26,296 nucleotides of DNA from Holosporales bacterium (GCA_031279495.1 JAITIJ010000029.1:1-26296); one strand, 5' to 3'. Shown: positions 14,402-24,496, counted from the first letter of the stretch. Notes: generated by a model from the sequence alone, not told the origin. Numbers and translations are program-made.

Positions 14402-15768
14402 CACCCCCTCTTTTTTCTGCGCAAGAACTGCAGCAGGTGTTTAACGTTCCGATTGCGCAAGATGTGTTTGCTGTTGCTATTGATTCACGATTTGTAAAAC
14501 CTGGTACTCTTTTCTTTGCCTTACGCGGAGATCATCGCGATGGTCATGAGTTTATTGAAAGAGCTATTGCTGCAGGGGCAACTCTCGTCATCGCTGAGCA
14601 TCCAGCAAAAGGGGCTGTCGTTGTCAAAGACCCTTATGCTGCTTTACTAGACTTGGCGCGGTATGCGCGGGAGAGGTATCAAGGTGCTGTTATCGGAATT
14701 ACAGGAAGTGTTGGCAAAACAGGAACGCGGGAGGCACTAAAAACCGTTCTTAAATCCACAGGGCTTGTGCATTCTTCCGAAAAAAGCTTTAACAACCGCT
14801 GGGGCGTTCCATTGACGCTTGCAAATTTGCCACAGGATGCGGCATATAGCCTTATCGAGATGGGCACGAATCATTTTGGAGAGATCCGAGACCTGTCGAT
14901 GCTTGTCCGGTCCAATGGAGTTGTTATCACCTCGATTGGTGCAGGACATACGGCGTTCTTGGATTCTTTGTCCGGCGTTGCGCACGCAAAGATGGAGATT
15001 TTTGACGGTCTTGAGCCTAATGGATGGGCGGTATTCCCTTCGGATTCTCCGTACGCGCAAATGATGCAAGAACGAGCGCACAGCCATGATGCTCAAATCT
15101 TTATGTTCGGCACGCACCCATCTGCAATGGTACGCTTGTGTCATTGGGATCTCAACGCGCGTTCGAGTCGAATAGAAGTTCAAATCAACGGGCAATCGTA
15201 TCTTTATACCGTTCCTATTCCTGGTGAACACTGGGTGCTCAACTCCACCTGCTTGTTGGCAGTTGCGTCCGCCTTAGGGCTTTCTCTTGAAGAAATTTAC
15301 CAACAAATGCAAAATATCTTACCTCTGGATGGGCGTGGCACGATTCATCGTACATGCCTTTCCGGAAAGAGAGAGGTTTGCCTTTTGGATGAAGCTTTTA
15401 ATGCTAATCCGACTTCAATGCGCGCAGCCATTATGTTATTGGGTCTTCAGGTTCCAGAAAATGGTGCACGCACAATTGCCGTTTTAGGGGATATGGGAGA
15501 GCTGGGAGACGCATCTCTACAATATCATCAAGATTTGGCGGCAACCCTTGGGAAAAACGTCATCAACCGTGTTTTTTGCTGTGGCCCAATGATGAAGAAT
15601 CTTTATGATATCCTGCCAGAGGAACGACGTGGCACCTGGTCGGAAAACAGCCAAGAACTCTGCCTTCCTCTTGAAGAAGAATTAAAGGCGGGCGATGTCG
15701 TACTCATCAAAGGATCGCATAGTATGCATATGGAATATATCCTTCGATTCTTAAAGGAAAGAACCTAA
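14398..15768 (+). CDS. murF: UDP-MurNAc-tripeptide:D-Ala-D-Ala ligase MurF
   Basis: The 456-residue product adds the D-Ala-D-Ala dipeptide to complete UDP-MurNAc-pentapeptide. The ATP loop is TGSVGKTGT (residues 102-110). Other family blocks are EKSFNNRWGVPLTLAN, EMGTNHFGEI and LDEAFNANPTSMRAAI. The start overlaps murE as ATGA, and the final base is shared with the mraY ATG (TAATG). It uses the product of Ddl, encoded later in the same cluster. Confidence 0.95.
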   Translation: MTPPLFSAQELQQVFNVPIAQDVFAVAIDSRFVKPGTLFFALRGDHRDGHEFIERAIAAGATLVIAEHPAKGAVVVKDPYAALLDLARYARERYQGAVIGITGSVGKTGTREALKTVLKSTGLVHSSEKSFNNRWGVPLTLANLPQDAAYSLIEMGTNHFGEIRDLSMLVRSNGVVITSIGAGHTAFLDSLSGVAHAKMEIFDGLEPNGWAVFPSDSPYAQMMQERAHSHDAQIFMFGTHPSAMVRLCHWDLNARSSRIEVQINGQSYLYTVPIPGEHWVLNSTCLLAVASALGLSLEEIYQQMQNILPLDGRGTIHRTCLSGKREVCLLDEAFNANPTSMRAAIMLLGLQVPENGARTIAVLGDMGELGDASLQYHQDLAATLGKNVINRVFCCGPMMKNLYDILPEERRGTWSENSQELCLPLEEELKAGDVVLIKGSHSMHMEYILRFLKERT

Positions 15769-16850
15769 TGCTTTTTCTCCTTCTTGGTGCTTTCTCGGAT
15801 AAAGTCCCCAATATTTTCCGTTATATTACGTTTCGGACAATGGCGGCTTTGGTTACAGCTCTTTTGATCAGTTTTATATGTGCCCCGGCGTTTATCACGT
15901 TTGTGAGAAAACGTCAAAAAGATGGACAGCCTATTAGAACAGATGGCCCAGACCGCCATATACTTGAAAAGAAAGGTACGCCAACAATGGGCGGCGGTCT
16001 TTTGCTTGTTGCACTGATCCTGTCAACGCTAATTTGGACAAAGCTTCAGAATAGAGCTGTTTGGATTGTCTTGGGCGTGACGCTTTTTTATGGAATCATC
16101 GGCTTCTGCGATGATTTCCTGAAACTCACACGTCACAACACAAAAGGATTACGCGGAACATATAAATTGTTGGCGCAATCAGTATGTGCTTTTGTTGCAG
16201 TGCGCTATGCACAAACGCTTTGGCCAGAAATGTTCTCTTCTCATGTGACTTTTCCGTTTTTCAAAAATCTTGTCCTGGATTTATCTTGGCTTTTTCCTGC
16301 TTTTGCGGTGTTTGTTGTTGTAGGAGCTTCCAATGCCGTGAATCTAACAGATGGGCTAGACGGCCTTGCTATTGTACCAACGATTATCGGCGGCACATGC
16401 TTTGGGTTAATCAGTTATTTGGTTGGGCATGCAAAGTTTTCGCTATATCTGCAGATACCATTTGTCTCAGGTTCTGGAGAATTATGCATCTTGTGTGGGG
16501 CCTTAGTGGGTGCCGGTCTTGGTTTTTTATGGTTCAATGCGCCACCTGCCATGATCTTTATGGGCGATACGGGTTCCTTAGCCCTTGGGGGCGCTTTAGG
16601 AATGATCGGTGTCATTACAAAGCACGAGGTTGTGTTGGCGATCGTCGGTGGGCTATTCGTTATCGAGGCGGTCTCTGTTATTATTCAAGTCGCGCATTTT
16701 AAAGCGACGGGAAAACGCATTTTTCTCATGGCGCCAATTCATCATCATTTTGAAAAGCGCGGATGGAAGGAGCAAACGATTGTCGTGCGTTTCTGGATCA
16801 TCTCCGCTATGTTTGCGTTAGCTGGCCTATCGACACTGAAGCTACGCTGA
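15768..16850 (+). CDS. mraY: Phospho-MurNAc-pentapeptide transferase MraY
   Basis: The 360-residue polytopic enzyme transfers phospho-MurNAc-pentapeptide to undecaprenyl phosphate, forming lipid I at the inner membrane. Around ten hydrophobic segments are visible. Active-site blocks are TMGGGLLL, CDD with Asp115-Asp116, NLTDGLDGLA with Asp195 and Asp198, MGDTGS with Asp267, and the HHH of APIHHHFEKRGW at residues 325-327. Length is standard. The start shares a base with the murF stop and the stop overlaps murD (TGATG). Confidence 0.96.
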   Translation: MLFLLLGAFSDKVPNIFRYITFRTMAALVTALLISFICAPAFITFVRKRQKDGQPIRTDGPDRHILEKKGTPTMGGGLLLVALILSTLIWTKLQNRAVWIVLGVTLFYGIIGFCDDFLKLTRHNTKGLRGTYKLLAQSVCAFVAVRYAQTLWPEMFSSHVTFPFFKNLVLDLSWLFPAFAVFVVVGASNAVNLTDGLDGLAIVPTIIGGTCFGLISYLVGHAKFSLYLQIPFVSGSGELCILCGALVGAGLGFLWFNAPPAMIFMGDTGSLALGGALGMIGVITKHEVVLAIVGGLFVIEAVSVIIQVAHFKATGKRIFLMAPIHHHFEKRGWKEQTIVVRFWIISAMFALAGLSTLKLR

Positions 16851-18181
16851 TGCCTTTAACGTTCGCTGGGGAAGCCTTTCTTGTTCTTGGTCTAGGAAAG
16901 ACAGGGCAGGCGGCCATGCGCGCTTTGGAAAAAGTTGGAGCTGAAGTATTTTCTTGGGACGATGCGAGCAAAAAAAACGACATTCCTTGGTCGCGATTGC
17001 GAGCCATCATCTGTAGTCCTGGTATCCCTTCCTTATGGCCGCGACCACATCCCGTAATTGCGGAAGCGCGACAGCGCTTCGTGCCCATTTTCAGCGATGT
17101 CGATATTTTGCGCCAACTTGCTCCTCAATCACGATTTATAGCTATTACAGGAACCAACGGAAAATCCACGACCACTGCTTGGTTAGGAGAAGTCTTGCAA
17201 GATTGCGCAGTGGGCGGAAATATCGGGTTGCCAGCTTTAGATTTGCCTTTTGATAAAAATACGCATAACTGCTATGCGCTAGAACTTTCTTCCTATCAGC
17301 TCGAGATCAGTCAATACCCTCTCTACGACATCAGTGTGTTGTTGAACATTACGCCGGATCATTTGACACGTCATGGAGGAATGGAAGGGTACGTTACCGC
17401 TAAACGGCGGATCTTTCTGAATCCACGTGGCGTTGCCATTGTGGGAGTAGACGATCCTCATGGCAGAAGGCTTGCTCAGTATCTGGCGCAAGATCCAGAG
17501 CGTGTCATAGTTCCTATTTCCGGAGAACGCGTGCCAGAAGGCGGTATCGGTTGGCAAGGTGGTCATCTTATCGACGCACGTACACAGGAGACACATCTTT
17601 TGCAAGAAGATGTTCTGCAGGGTGCACATAACCAACAGAACTGTGCAGCGGTCTATGCAGCAGCTGTATCATGTGGACTCTCTCCTACGCAGGTTAAACA
17701 GCGCCTTAAGGCGTTTAAGGGGCTTGCGCACCGTCAAGAGCATGTGGCTACTTGGCAAAATGTAATATTTATCAATGATAGTAAGGCCACGAATGCAAAT
17801 TCTGTTCTGCTAGCACTACGGCGCTTTTCTGGGACATATTGGATCACTGGAGGTCGACAGAAAGAAGATGGTATCACTGCATTAACGCCATTTTTCCCTT
17901 CCATCAAGAAAGCCTTCCTTATTGGAGAAGCTGCTGTACCCTTTTCTCATGTTTTGCAAGACGCATATGTCCCTTTTGAAATTGTGCATACGCTAGAGCG
18001 CGCCACTCGAGCCGCTTTCCTTGCAGCCAAAGAACACGCGACTCCTGCAGCACCACAGGTGGTTCTGTTTTCTCCCGCATGCGCGAGTTTTGATCAATTC
18101 CGCGATTTCGAAGAGCGAGGAACGTTTTTTAAACAGTGTGTTCAACAAATACAAGAGACCTCTTATGACGTTTGCGCGTAG
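16850..18181 (+). CDS. murD: UDP-MurNAc-L-alanine:D-glutamate ligase MurD
   Basis: The 443-residue product adds D-glutamate to UDP-MurNAc-L-Ala. The N-terminal nucleotide-binding fold starts FLVLGLGKTGQAAM, the ATP loop is ITGTNGKSTTT (residues 99-109), and ELSSYQLE and INDSKATNANS are typical MurD blocks. A longer in-frame frame from 16763 exists, but the ATG at 16850, overlapping the mraY stop, gives the expected N-terminus. It overlaps the ftsW start by 17 bases. Confidence 0.95.
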   Translation: MPLTFAGEAFLVLGLGKTGQAAMRALEKVGAEVFSWDDASKKNDIPWSRLRAIICSPGIPSLWPRPHPVIAEARQRFVPIFSDVDILRQLAPQSRFIAITGTNGKSTTTAWLGEVLQDCAVGGNIGLPALDLPFDKNTHNCYALELSSYQLEISQYPLYDISVLLNITPDHLTRHGGMEGYVTAKRRIFLNPRGVAIVGVDDPHGRRLAQYLAQDPERVIVPISGERVPEGGIGWQGGHLIDARTQETHLLQEDVLQGAHNQQNCAAVYAAAVSCGLSPTQVKQRLKAFKGLAHRQEHVATWQNVIFINDSKATNANSVLLALRRFSGTYWITGGRQKEDGITALTPFFPSIKKAFLIGEAAVPFSHVLQDAYVPFEIVHTLERATRAAFLAAKEHATPAAPQVVLFSPACASFDQFRDFEERGTFFKQCVQQIQETSYDVCA

Positions 18182-19286
18182 CGATGGCAATATGTTCTCC
18201 CAGTGGTGGTGGACGGTGGACCGTTGGCTATTAGCAACGCTTTTTTTGCTCCTTTTCTGTGGTGCCGTCTTCACGATGGCAGCAACACCTGTTGTTGCGA
18301 TGCATCTAGGACTTCATCGGTTTCATTTTGTATATCGCCATCTTATTTACGCGGTGGTTGCAAACGTCCTTATGATTGGGACTTCTTTACTTTCCCTGCG
18401 CGGTACACGTCGCTTATCCCTTGTACTCTTCTTGCTCATGCTTGTGTTAATGGTTCTTGTGCCACTCATAGGACTCGAGGTCAAAGGCGCCAAGAGGTGG
18501 GTTAACCTTGCTGGATTTTCGTTACAGCCATCGGAATTCGCCAAACCAGCTTTTGCCATTCTCACAGCATGGGTTTTGTCTGAAAAACATATTATCTCCG
18601 CATTTCCGGGCAATAGAATTGCTATGGGGCTTTGCGCGACATTTGTTGGATTGCTGATGTTGCAGCCAGATCTCGGAATGGCTTGTATTGTTTTCTGCAT
18701 TTGGTTTGCACAGCTTTTTGCCAATGGATTACCTTTCTTTCTTGTTGGCATTGTAATTGTGATCGCCACTTGCGGGCTAACAGGAGCTTACTTTCTGTTT
18801 CCACACGTTTCTAATCGCATAGATCGCTTTCTTAATCTCGAGGTTGGAGATCATTACCAAATTGAAAAATCTCTTGAAGCTTTTCGCAACGGTGGGATTC
18901 TAGGCGTTGGTCCAGGAGAAGGTACGGTCAAACGTTGTCTTCCTGATGCACACGCTGACTTTATTTTTTCTGTTATCGGAGAAGAATTTGGATTTGTTTT
19001 CTGCATTTTCCTGGTAGCTTTATACACGTTCATCGTCCTTCGCGGATTGGCGATCGCTTTCCAAGAGAAAAATTCCTTTGTAGTGTTAGCTTTGGTTGGT
19101 CTTTTAGGAGAATTTGGCCTACAAACATTCATTAATATGGCTTCGACGTTACATTTGGTGCCAACAAAAGGGATAACCCTTCCCTTTATAAGTTACGGCG
19201 GATCTTCTATGGTAGCGACAAGTATTTGTATGGGTATAGTCCTTGCTTTAACGCGACGTCGAGCCTTGGGAGAAAAAGAGGGATAA
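18165..19286 (+). CDS. ftsW: Septal peptidoglycan glycosyltransferase FtsW
   Basis: The 373-residue SEDS-family membrane protein polymerises septal glycan strands from lipid II together with FtsI. About ten membrane helices are visible. SEDS hallmarks are VNLAGFSLQPSEFAKPA, LQPDLGMA, GVGPGEGTVKRCLPDAHADF, FSVIGEEFG and LPFISYGGSS. I chose the ATG at 18165, preceded by an AAGAGA element, over a later ATG at 18192 without one. It runs into murG after a single base. Confidence 0.95.
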   Translation: MTFARSDGNMFSQWWWTVDRWLLATLFLLLFCGAVFTMAATPVVAMHLGLHRFHFVYRHLIYAVVANVLMIGTSLLSLRGTRRLSLVLFLLMLVLMVLVPLIGLEVKGAKRWVNLAGFSLQPSEFAKPAFAILTAWVLSEKHIISAFPGNRIAMGLCATFVGLLMLQPDLGMACIVFCIWFAQLFANGLPFFLVGIVIVIATCGLTGAYFLFPHVSNRIDRFLNLEVGDHYQIEKSLEAFRNGGILGVGPGEGTVKRCLPDAHADFIFSVIGEEFGFVFCIFLVALYTFIVLRGLAIAFQEKNSFVVLALVGLLGEFGLQTFINMASTLHLVPTKGITLPFISYGGSSMVATSICMGIVLALTRRRALGEKEG

Positions 19287-19287
19287 A

Positions 19288-20379
19288 ATGCACGCAGATG
19301 TCTCTTGTTTGGGAAGAATTATCCTATGTGCTGCAGGAACGGGGGGACATATTTTTCCTGCACTTTCTGTGTACACAGCTCTTAAGGGCGAAGATCCCTT
19401 GCTTGTTACAGATTCCCGAGGAGCTGTTTATTGCGAAAACATGCGCTATGACGAGAAACTTGTTCTAGATGCAGGTCAGGAGTCGTTGATCTCTGTGAAG
19501 GGTATCTGCTTTTCCCTTTTTAAGTTTTTCAGAAATATACACTATTTGTTTACTCTTTGGAGGCAAGAGCGCCCGAATGTCGTTGTTGGGTTCGGTGGAT
19601 GTGCGACACTTGCACCTCTTTTGCTTGCGCGCCTCATGCGTATTCCAACCCTTATTCACGAACAAAATGCGGTTATGGGCCGCACAAACAGGGTGCTATC
19701 CTATATTGTTACACGTATTGCTCTTTCGTTTCCGGAAACTCGGAAGTGTCCGCGACTCGGGAAAAGGCAACATACCGGCATGCCAATACGCGCAGAGTTT
19801 ATTGGACATCCTCTCGAGCCATTAAAAAAGCAAGGCAACATTCGTCTTTGTGTCTTAGGAGGAAGCCAAGGCGCTCATGTTCTCTCCTCCATTGTGCCGC
19901 GCGCACTTATTCTGCTGCCGGAAGCGTTACGCAAACGGTTGTTTGTAGTGCAACAAGTGCAAGAAGATGACTTGCCATTTGTTGAGGCTTTCTACACCCT
20001 GCACAGTATCTCTCATGAACTGTTTCGTTTTACAGATCGCCCTGTAGATGCCATCAAAGGGGCACATTTAGTTATTTGTCGTGCTGGTGCATCTTCTCTG
20101 GCAGAGCTCGCCGCATTAGGACGTCCGGCATTGATGGTACCCTATCCTTACGCTTTAGATGGCCACCAAAAAGAGAATGCGCGTTTTTACACAAGTCATC
20201 GTGCGGGATGGTGCATTCTAGAGAGGGACTTTTCTCCCCAATCCTGTGCGGATTTTCTTAAAGAACATCTAGAAGAGATCTCAGTTCTTGAGAATGCGGG
20301 GAAAGCTATGCATACTTTGGCGGAAACGAATGCAGCAGAGGCACTTGTTTCTGCTATCGTAGAGCTAAAGCGCAGGTGA
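19288..20379 (+). CDS. murG: UDP-GlcNAc:lipid I N-acetylglucosaminyltransferase MurG
   Basis: The 363-residue GT-B enzyme adds GlcNAc to lipid I at the inner face of the membrane, making lipid II. The N-terminal glycine loop is AAGTGGHIFPA (residues 15-25). HEQNAVMGRTNR, VLGGSQGA, CRAGASSLAELAALGRPALM and PYPYALDGHQKENA are family blocks for the acceptor and UDP-GlcNAc sites. Length is normal. It is one base from ftsW and nine bases from murC. Confidence 0.95.
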   Translation: MHADVSCLGRIILCAAGTGGHIFPALSVYTALKGEDPLLVTDSRGAVYCENMRYDEKLVLDAGQESLISVKGICFSLFKFFRNIHYLFTLWRQERPNVVVGFGGCATLAPLLLARLMRIPTLIHEQNAVMGRTNRVLSYIVTRIALSFPETRKCPRLGKRQHTGMPIRAEFIGHPLEPLKKQGNIRLCVLGGSQGAHVLSSIVPRALILLPEALRKRLFVVQQVQEDDLPFVEAFYTLHSISHELFRFTDRPVDAIKGAHLVICRAGASSLAELAALGRPALMVPYPYALDGHQKENARFYTSHRAGWCILERDFSPQSCADFLKEHLEEISVLENAGKAMHTLAETNAAEALVSAIVELKRR

Positions 20380-20388
20380 GGAATCTGT

Positions 20389-21837
20389 ATGGGAGGATTC
20401 CCAATAACTATTGGTCCTATTCACTTTGTTGGAATAGGGGGCATAGGCATGAGTGGCATTGCGGAAGTTATGCATAATCTTGGCTATTGCGTACAAGGTT
20501 GCGATATGGAAGAAAATACTAATGTGCGGCGCTTACGGCGTTTAGGTGTGCCGGTATCTATTGGTCATAGCGCCCAGCATGTGCAAGGAGCTGCTGCGGT
20601 TGTCATCTCTTCTGCTGTTGCTCGCGACAATATTGAGGTTTCTCAAGCACGCGCTTTAGGCGTACCGATTGTGCATCGTGCAGAGATGCTTGGTGAGCTG
20701 ATGCGATTGCGTCGTGCCATTGCTGTTGCCGGCAGTCATGGAAAGACAACTACAACCTCTTTAGCTTCAGCTCTCCTCGATCAGGCGGGGCTAGACCCAA
20801 CGGTTGTCAATGGCGGCATCATCAATGCGTATGGCAGTAACGCGCGTCTTGGCACGGGCGAGTGGATTGTTGTGGAAGCGGACGAATCTGATGGCTCGTT
20901 TTCCAAGCTTCCTGCAACGATCTGTATCGTAACAAACATTGATCCAGAACATGTTAATCATTTCGCAAACTATGGGGCGTTGGTCGATGCATTCGCGCAA
21001 TTCATCTCAAATATTCCTTTCTATGGCGTAGCAATCCTATGTGCAGACCACCCTATTGTTGCTTCCCTCTCTCGCCAGACAACAGATCGCCGCGTAATAA
21101 CATACGGTCTTTCTTCTGAAGCTGACGTCTCGGCAAAGACCTATCATCTGGAGAAGCGTGGCGTAAGGTTTTCAGTACAATTCTCTGAAGAATGCTGTAC
21201 AAGGTATGCTGATCAGTTGACAGTTGCTTCGCAACAAGCTGCTTGGTCGGACTTTTTCTTGCCAATGATAGGTAAACATAATATTCAAAATGCACTTTCT
21301 ATCGTTGCTCTTGCTTTGGAGCTTAGACTATCTCCAGAAGACGTTCGTTTGGCCTTTCGGTCTTTTATGGGAGTTGGTCGTCGCTTTTCGATCCTTGCTG
21401 AGGAGGACAATATCCGCATTGTTGATGATTACGGACATCATCCTGTTGAGATCCGAGCAACCCTCGAAGCGGCACGCGGCATAACTCCAGGAAAATTATG
21501 GACTGTTATTCAGCCTCATCGTTATACGCGTCTTTACAACCTTTTCCCTGAATTTCTAGAGGTGTTAGAGCTGGCAGATCGCACATTCATAACTCCACTA
21601 TATACAGCCGGAGAACCAGCCATCACAGGTGTTGGCAGTTTGGAACTTGTTCAGAAGGCAAGAGAACGCAGCCTATCTGTAAGCTATACAGAAACACCTA
21701 AGGATCTGCAGGCGGTTGTTCTTTCTCAACTTCAATCCGGCGATACTGTGGTATTTCTTGGTGCTGGGACGATTAGCCACTGGGCTCATTCTTTTTCGGA
21801 AGCGTTTATATCGTCTAACAAAGAAAGAGATCAATGA
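20389..21837 (+). CDS. murC: UDP-MurNAc:L-alanine ligase MurC
   Basis: The 482-residue product starts the peptide stem by joining L-Ala to UDP-MurNAc. The N-terminal Rossmann motif is IHFVGIGGIGMSGIAEVM, and the ATP loop is GSHGKTTTT (residues 115-123). EADESDGSF and DDYGHHPVEIRATL are diagnostic MurC blocks. Length is normal for the family. The stop overlaps murB as ATGA. Confidence 0.96.
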   Translation: MGGFPITIGPIHFVGIGGIGMSGIAEVMHNLGYCVQGCDMEENTNVRRLRRLGVPVSIGHSAQHVQGAAAVVISSAVARDNIEVSQARALGVPIVHRAEMLGELMRLRRAIAVAGSHGKTTTTSLASALLDQAGLDPTVVNGGIINAYGSNARLGTGEWIVVEADESDGSFSKLPATICIVTNIDPEHVNHFANYGALVDAFAQFISNIPFYGVAILCADHPIVASLSRQTTDRRVITYGLSSEADVSAKTYHLEKRGVRFSVQFSEECCTRYADQLTVASQQAAWSDFFLPMIGKHNIQNALSIVALALELRLSPEDVRLAFRSFMGVGRRFSILAEEDNIRIVDDYGHHPVEIRATLEAARGITPGKLWTVIQPHRYTRLYNLFPEFLEVLELADRTFITPLYTAGEPAITGVGSLELVQKARERSLSVSYTETPKDLQAVVLSQLQSGDTVVFLGAGTISHWAHSFSEAFISSNKERDQ

Positions 21838-22793
21838 CTAACCTGCTAGAATATCTTCCCCCTGTTCGAGGCAAAATAGAAGCACATGTTCCATTGCAGA
21901 ATATGACATATCTGCACGTTGGAGGAGATGCTGAAGTCTTTTTTGAACCGGCTGATAGTGACGATTTGATCCATTTCTTGCGCAAACATCCTGCGGCTGT
22001 TCCGATAACGGTTCTTGGAGCAGGATCGAATGTATTGGTGCGTGATGGAGGCATTCCTGGTGTCGTTATTCATTTAGGAGACTGGTTCAAACGTATTTTT
22101 AAAGAAGGAACGACCTTTGAGGTGGGAGCAGGCGCCCTTGTGGCAAATTTTGCAGAAAATGCTGCACAACAGGATGTTTCAGGGTTTGAGTTTCTTTCAA
22201 CGATTCCAGGAACCATGGGTGGATGCATTCTAATGAATGCAGGATGTTTCGGAAGGAGTATAAAAGATATTCTTTTGGAGATGGAAGCAGTGGATTTCCA
22301 AGGGCGCATGCATTGGATGCCTGCACAAAAAATTGGTCTAACTTACAGAAAGAGTTCTATACCCAATGATTGGATTATATTGCGTGCGTGGGTATGCGGT
22401 AGTGTGTTGGCATCGGGTCTAGTTCTAAGATGCATGGCGGAACTGCGCGCTGCTCGTGCAGCGTATCAACCAACTGGATGCTATACAGCGGGAAGCGCTT
22501 TCAAGAACCCAGAAGGAAAGAACGCATGGGAGCTAATTAGTGCTGTTGGATTGCGTGGGGCTCGTCAAGGACGAGCCAGCATTTCTGAAAAACATGCAAA
22601 CTTCCTTTTGAACGATGACAACGCAACTGCTGAAGATTTGGAGTCTTTAGGAGAGACTATTCGTAATAAAGTTCAGCAAAAAACAGGTATAGATCTCGAA
22701 TGGGAAATTGTTCGTTTAGGAACACGAACCCCTACAGTAACAGATTGGGCGCAAGTAATTGGCCAAGGGAGCATTCTGCGTGGGGGGGTGTAA
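21834..22793 (+). CDS. murB: UDP-N-acetylenolpyruvoylglucosamine reductase MurB
   Basis: The 319-residue flavoprotein reduces enolpyruvyl-UDP-GlcNAc to UDP-MurNAc with NADPH. FAD-binding blocks are LGAGSNVLVRDGG (residues 61-73) and IPGTMGGCILMNAG (124-137). The substrate Arg is in LTYRKSS, where most homologues have GYRxS. The proton-donor Ser is Ser221 in GSAFKNPEG, usually GSTFKNP. The C-terminal Glu is in DLEWEI. The absence of the extra Tyr-loop domain places it with type II MurB. About 20 residues follow the usual end. Confidence 0.94.
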   Translation: MTNLLEYLPPVRGKIEAHVPLQNMTYLHVGGDAEVFFEPADSDDLIHFLRKHPAAVPITVLGAGSNVLVRDGGIPGVVIHLGDWFKRIFKEGTTFEVGAGALVANFAENAAQQDVSGFEFLSTIPGTMGGCILMNAGCFGRSIKDILLEMEAVDFQGRMHWMPAQKIGLTYRKSSIPNDWIILRAWVCGSVLASGLVLRCMAELRAARAAYQPTGCYTAGSAFKNPEGKNAWELISAVGLRGARQGRASISEKHANFLLNDDNATAEDLESLGETIRNKVQQKTGIDLEWEIVRLGTRTPTVTDWAQVIGQGSILRGGV

Positions 22794-23712
22794 GCGCGTT
22801 GTTGTTCTGAGTGGTGGCACAAGCTCTGAGCGAGAAGTGTCTTTGGTCTCCGGAAAGGCTTATTCAACAGCTCTTAAAGAGCTTGGACACACAGTACGAA
22901 TCATTGATCTTCAAGAGGACGATTGGATTGCGCAAATACAGGCCTTTGCTCCAGACGCGGTTGTGAATGCACTACATGGCTCTCCAGGAGAAGACGGCAC
23001 TGTTCAAGGGGTTCTTGAGCTTCTTAGAATTCCCTATTCGCATAGTGGTGTTATGGCATCAGCAATGGCGATGGACAAAGCAATATCCAAAGCTATCTTT
23101 CGTGATGCTGGCATTTTAACGCCAAAAGGTGATGTCTTTCCATGGAAAAGTATTGTACAGAAGGACCCACTGCCTCGACCGTTTGTTCTTAAGCCAATTA
23201 ATGAAGGGTCAAGCGTGGGCGTGCACATCGTAACAGAAAGGACCGATCTGTTTGCGATTCAAAAAATATGGTGTTTTGGAGAATGCGCTCTTTTAGAAGA
23301 ATACATTCCCGGCAGAGAGCTGGTGGCAAGCGTTCTGGAAGACAGAGTTCTTGGAATTCTAGAGATCGTCCCAAAACACACGTTCTACGATTATCAAGCA
23401 AAATACACAGATGGTTTTGCGCAACATGTGATAGAGCCGACCCTGCCAGAGGATGTGCGTCAGCGGATAGTGGTTTATGCACGCAAAGCTTACAAAACTC
23501 TGAAATGTCGAGGATCAGCGCGTGTGGATCTCCGATACAACCATCAAGCCTCCTCTCATGATGTGTTCGTTTTGGAGGTAAATACGCAACCAGGTATGAC
23601 GCCTACGTCATTATTACCTGAGCAAGCGCGTCATGCAGGAATGTCGTTCAATGATCTGGTGCAATGGATATTAGATCGAGTATGCTGCGATCGAGATGAT
23701 ATCCAAACGTAA
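22780..23712 (+). CDS. ddl: D-alanine--D-alanine ligase
   Basis: The 310-residue ATP-grasp enzyme makes the D-Ala-D-Ala used by MurF. It contains SGGTSSEREVSL at the start, then HGSPGEDGTVQG, SGVMASAMAMDK, VLKPINEGSSVGV, EEYIPGREL, the omega-loop YDYQAKY, and LEVNTQPGMTPTSLLPEQA. I chose the GTG at 22780, eight bases after AAGGGAG; an in-frame TTG at 22759 would add seven residues. It overlaps murB by 14 bases and ftsQ by 17. Confidence 0.95.
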   Translation: MGGCKRVVVLSGGTSSEREVSLVSGKAYSTALKELGHTVRIIDLQEDDWIAQIQAFAPDAVVNALHGSPGEDGTVQGVLELLRIPYSHSGVMASAMAMDKAISKAIFRDAGILTPKGDVFPWKSIVQKDPLPRPFVLKPINEGSSVGVHIVTERTDLFAIQKIWCFGECALLEEYIPGRELVASVLEDRVLGILEIVPKHTFYDYQAKYTDGFAQHVIEPTLPEDVRQRIVVYARKAYKTLKCRGSARVDLRYNHQASSHDVFVLEVNTQPGMTPTSLLPEQARHAGMSFNDLVQWILDRVCCDRDDIQT

Positions 23713-24496
23713 ACGGAATAGAAAGCGTCGCCTTCTGACACCTTGGTTCTTGAAATGGATCGGTTCTTTTGCAAGTTTGAGTCTTCTTATTGGAGTGTGG
23801 ATATATTGCGATATATACAATCGTATGTGTACTACATTCTTTGATTCTCTTGCGAGATTTGGGTTTGCAACAGAGAACGTTGTCGTAGAAGGTTGCGAGA
23901 AAGTTGATATCAACATCATCCACCGCTATTTAGCAACACTCCAGAATCCCTGCATTTTTGCGCTGGACATCGATAACATTCGCGAAGTTTTAGAGGCGTT
24001 TCCATGGGTACTCTCGGCTATTGTTCAGCGCAAACTACCCTCTACTTTGTATATTCGTGTGGCAGAGCGTACTCCTATCGCCTTATGGCAGAATCGATAC
24101 GATCTTCAGCTTATTGATGCAGAAGGCGCGTTGCTTGGGTCAGAATTTGTGGAGCAATTTGTGCATCTTCCAACGGTTATAGGTGAGGGAGCCCCACAGG
24201 TTGCAGCAGCGTTCCTTTCAACGCTAGAAAAATTTCCTCAATTGCAGCAACGTTTCGTATCCGCTGTGTGGGTTGGAAGTCGACGTTGGGATGTCTTTCT
24301 CTCTGGAAAGATATGCATCCGTTTGCCGGAAGGGAATGAGGAATCTGCTATGCGTCTATTAGATACTTTACAAAAGGATGACGGTATACTGGGACGTTCA
24401 CTGGAGCGCATTGATTTGCGTTTTCCTAGCAAGATAATTATCCGAATGGAAAAAGGAACGCCCGATTGTGACAAAACCCTTTCGCCGGCTGCGTGA
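23696..24496 (+). CDS. ftsQ: Cell division protein FtsQ
   Basis: The 266-residue product has the FtsQ plan: a short very basic cytoplasmic tail (ISKRKRNRKRR), one membrane helix (about residues 20-42), a POTRA domain beginning VVVEGCEKVDINII (about 63 on) with FPWVLSAIVQRKLPSTLYI, and a periplasmic beta domain starting RTPIALWQN. FtsQ links FtsL/FtsB to early divisome proteins. Identity is weak in this family, but the RxPxAxWQ block and position between ddl and ftsA are typical. It overlaps ddl by 17 bases and ftsA by 29. Confidence 0.92.
   Translation: MISKRKRNRKRRLLTPWFLKWIGSFASLSLLIGVWIYCDIYNRMCTTFFDSLARFGFATENVVVEGCEKVDINIIHRYLATLQNPCIFALDIDNIREVLEAFPWVLSAIVQRKLPSTLYIRVAERTPIALWQNRYDLQLIDAEGALLGSEFVEQFVHLPTVIGEGAPQVAAAFLSTLEKFPQLQQRFVSAVWVGSRRWDVFLSGKICIRLPEGNEESAMRLLDTLQKDDGILGRSLERIDLRFPSKIIIRMEKGTPDCDKTLSPAA

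Noticed and set aside
14737..15231. Leftward 164-codon frame
   Set aside because: It is antisense to murF, which has all family motifs.
16184..16702. Rightward 172-codon frame
   Set aside because: It is an out-of-frame reading of mraY, whose active-site residues all lie in the accepted frame.
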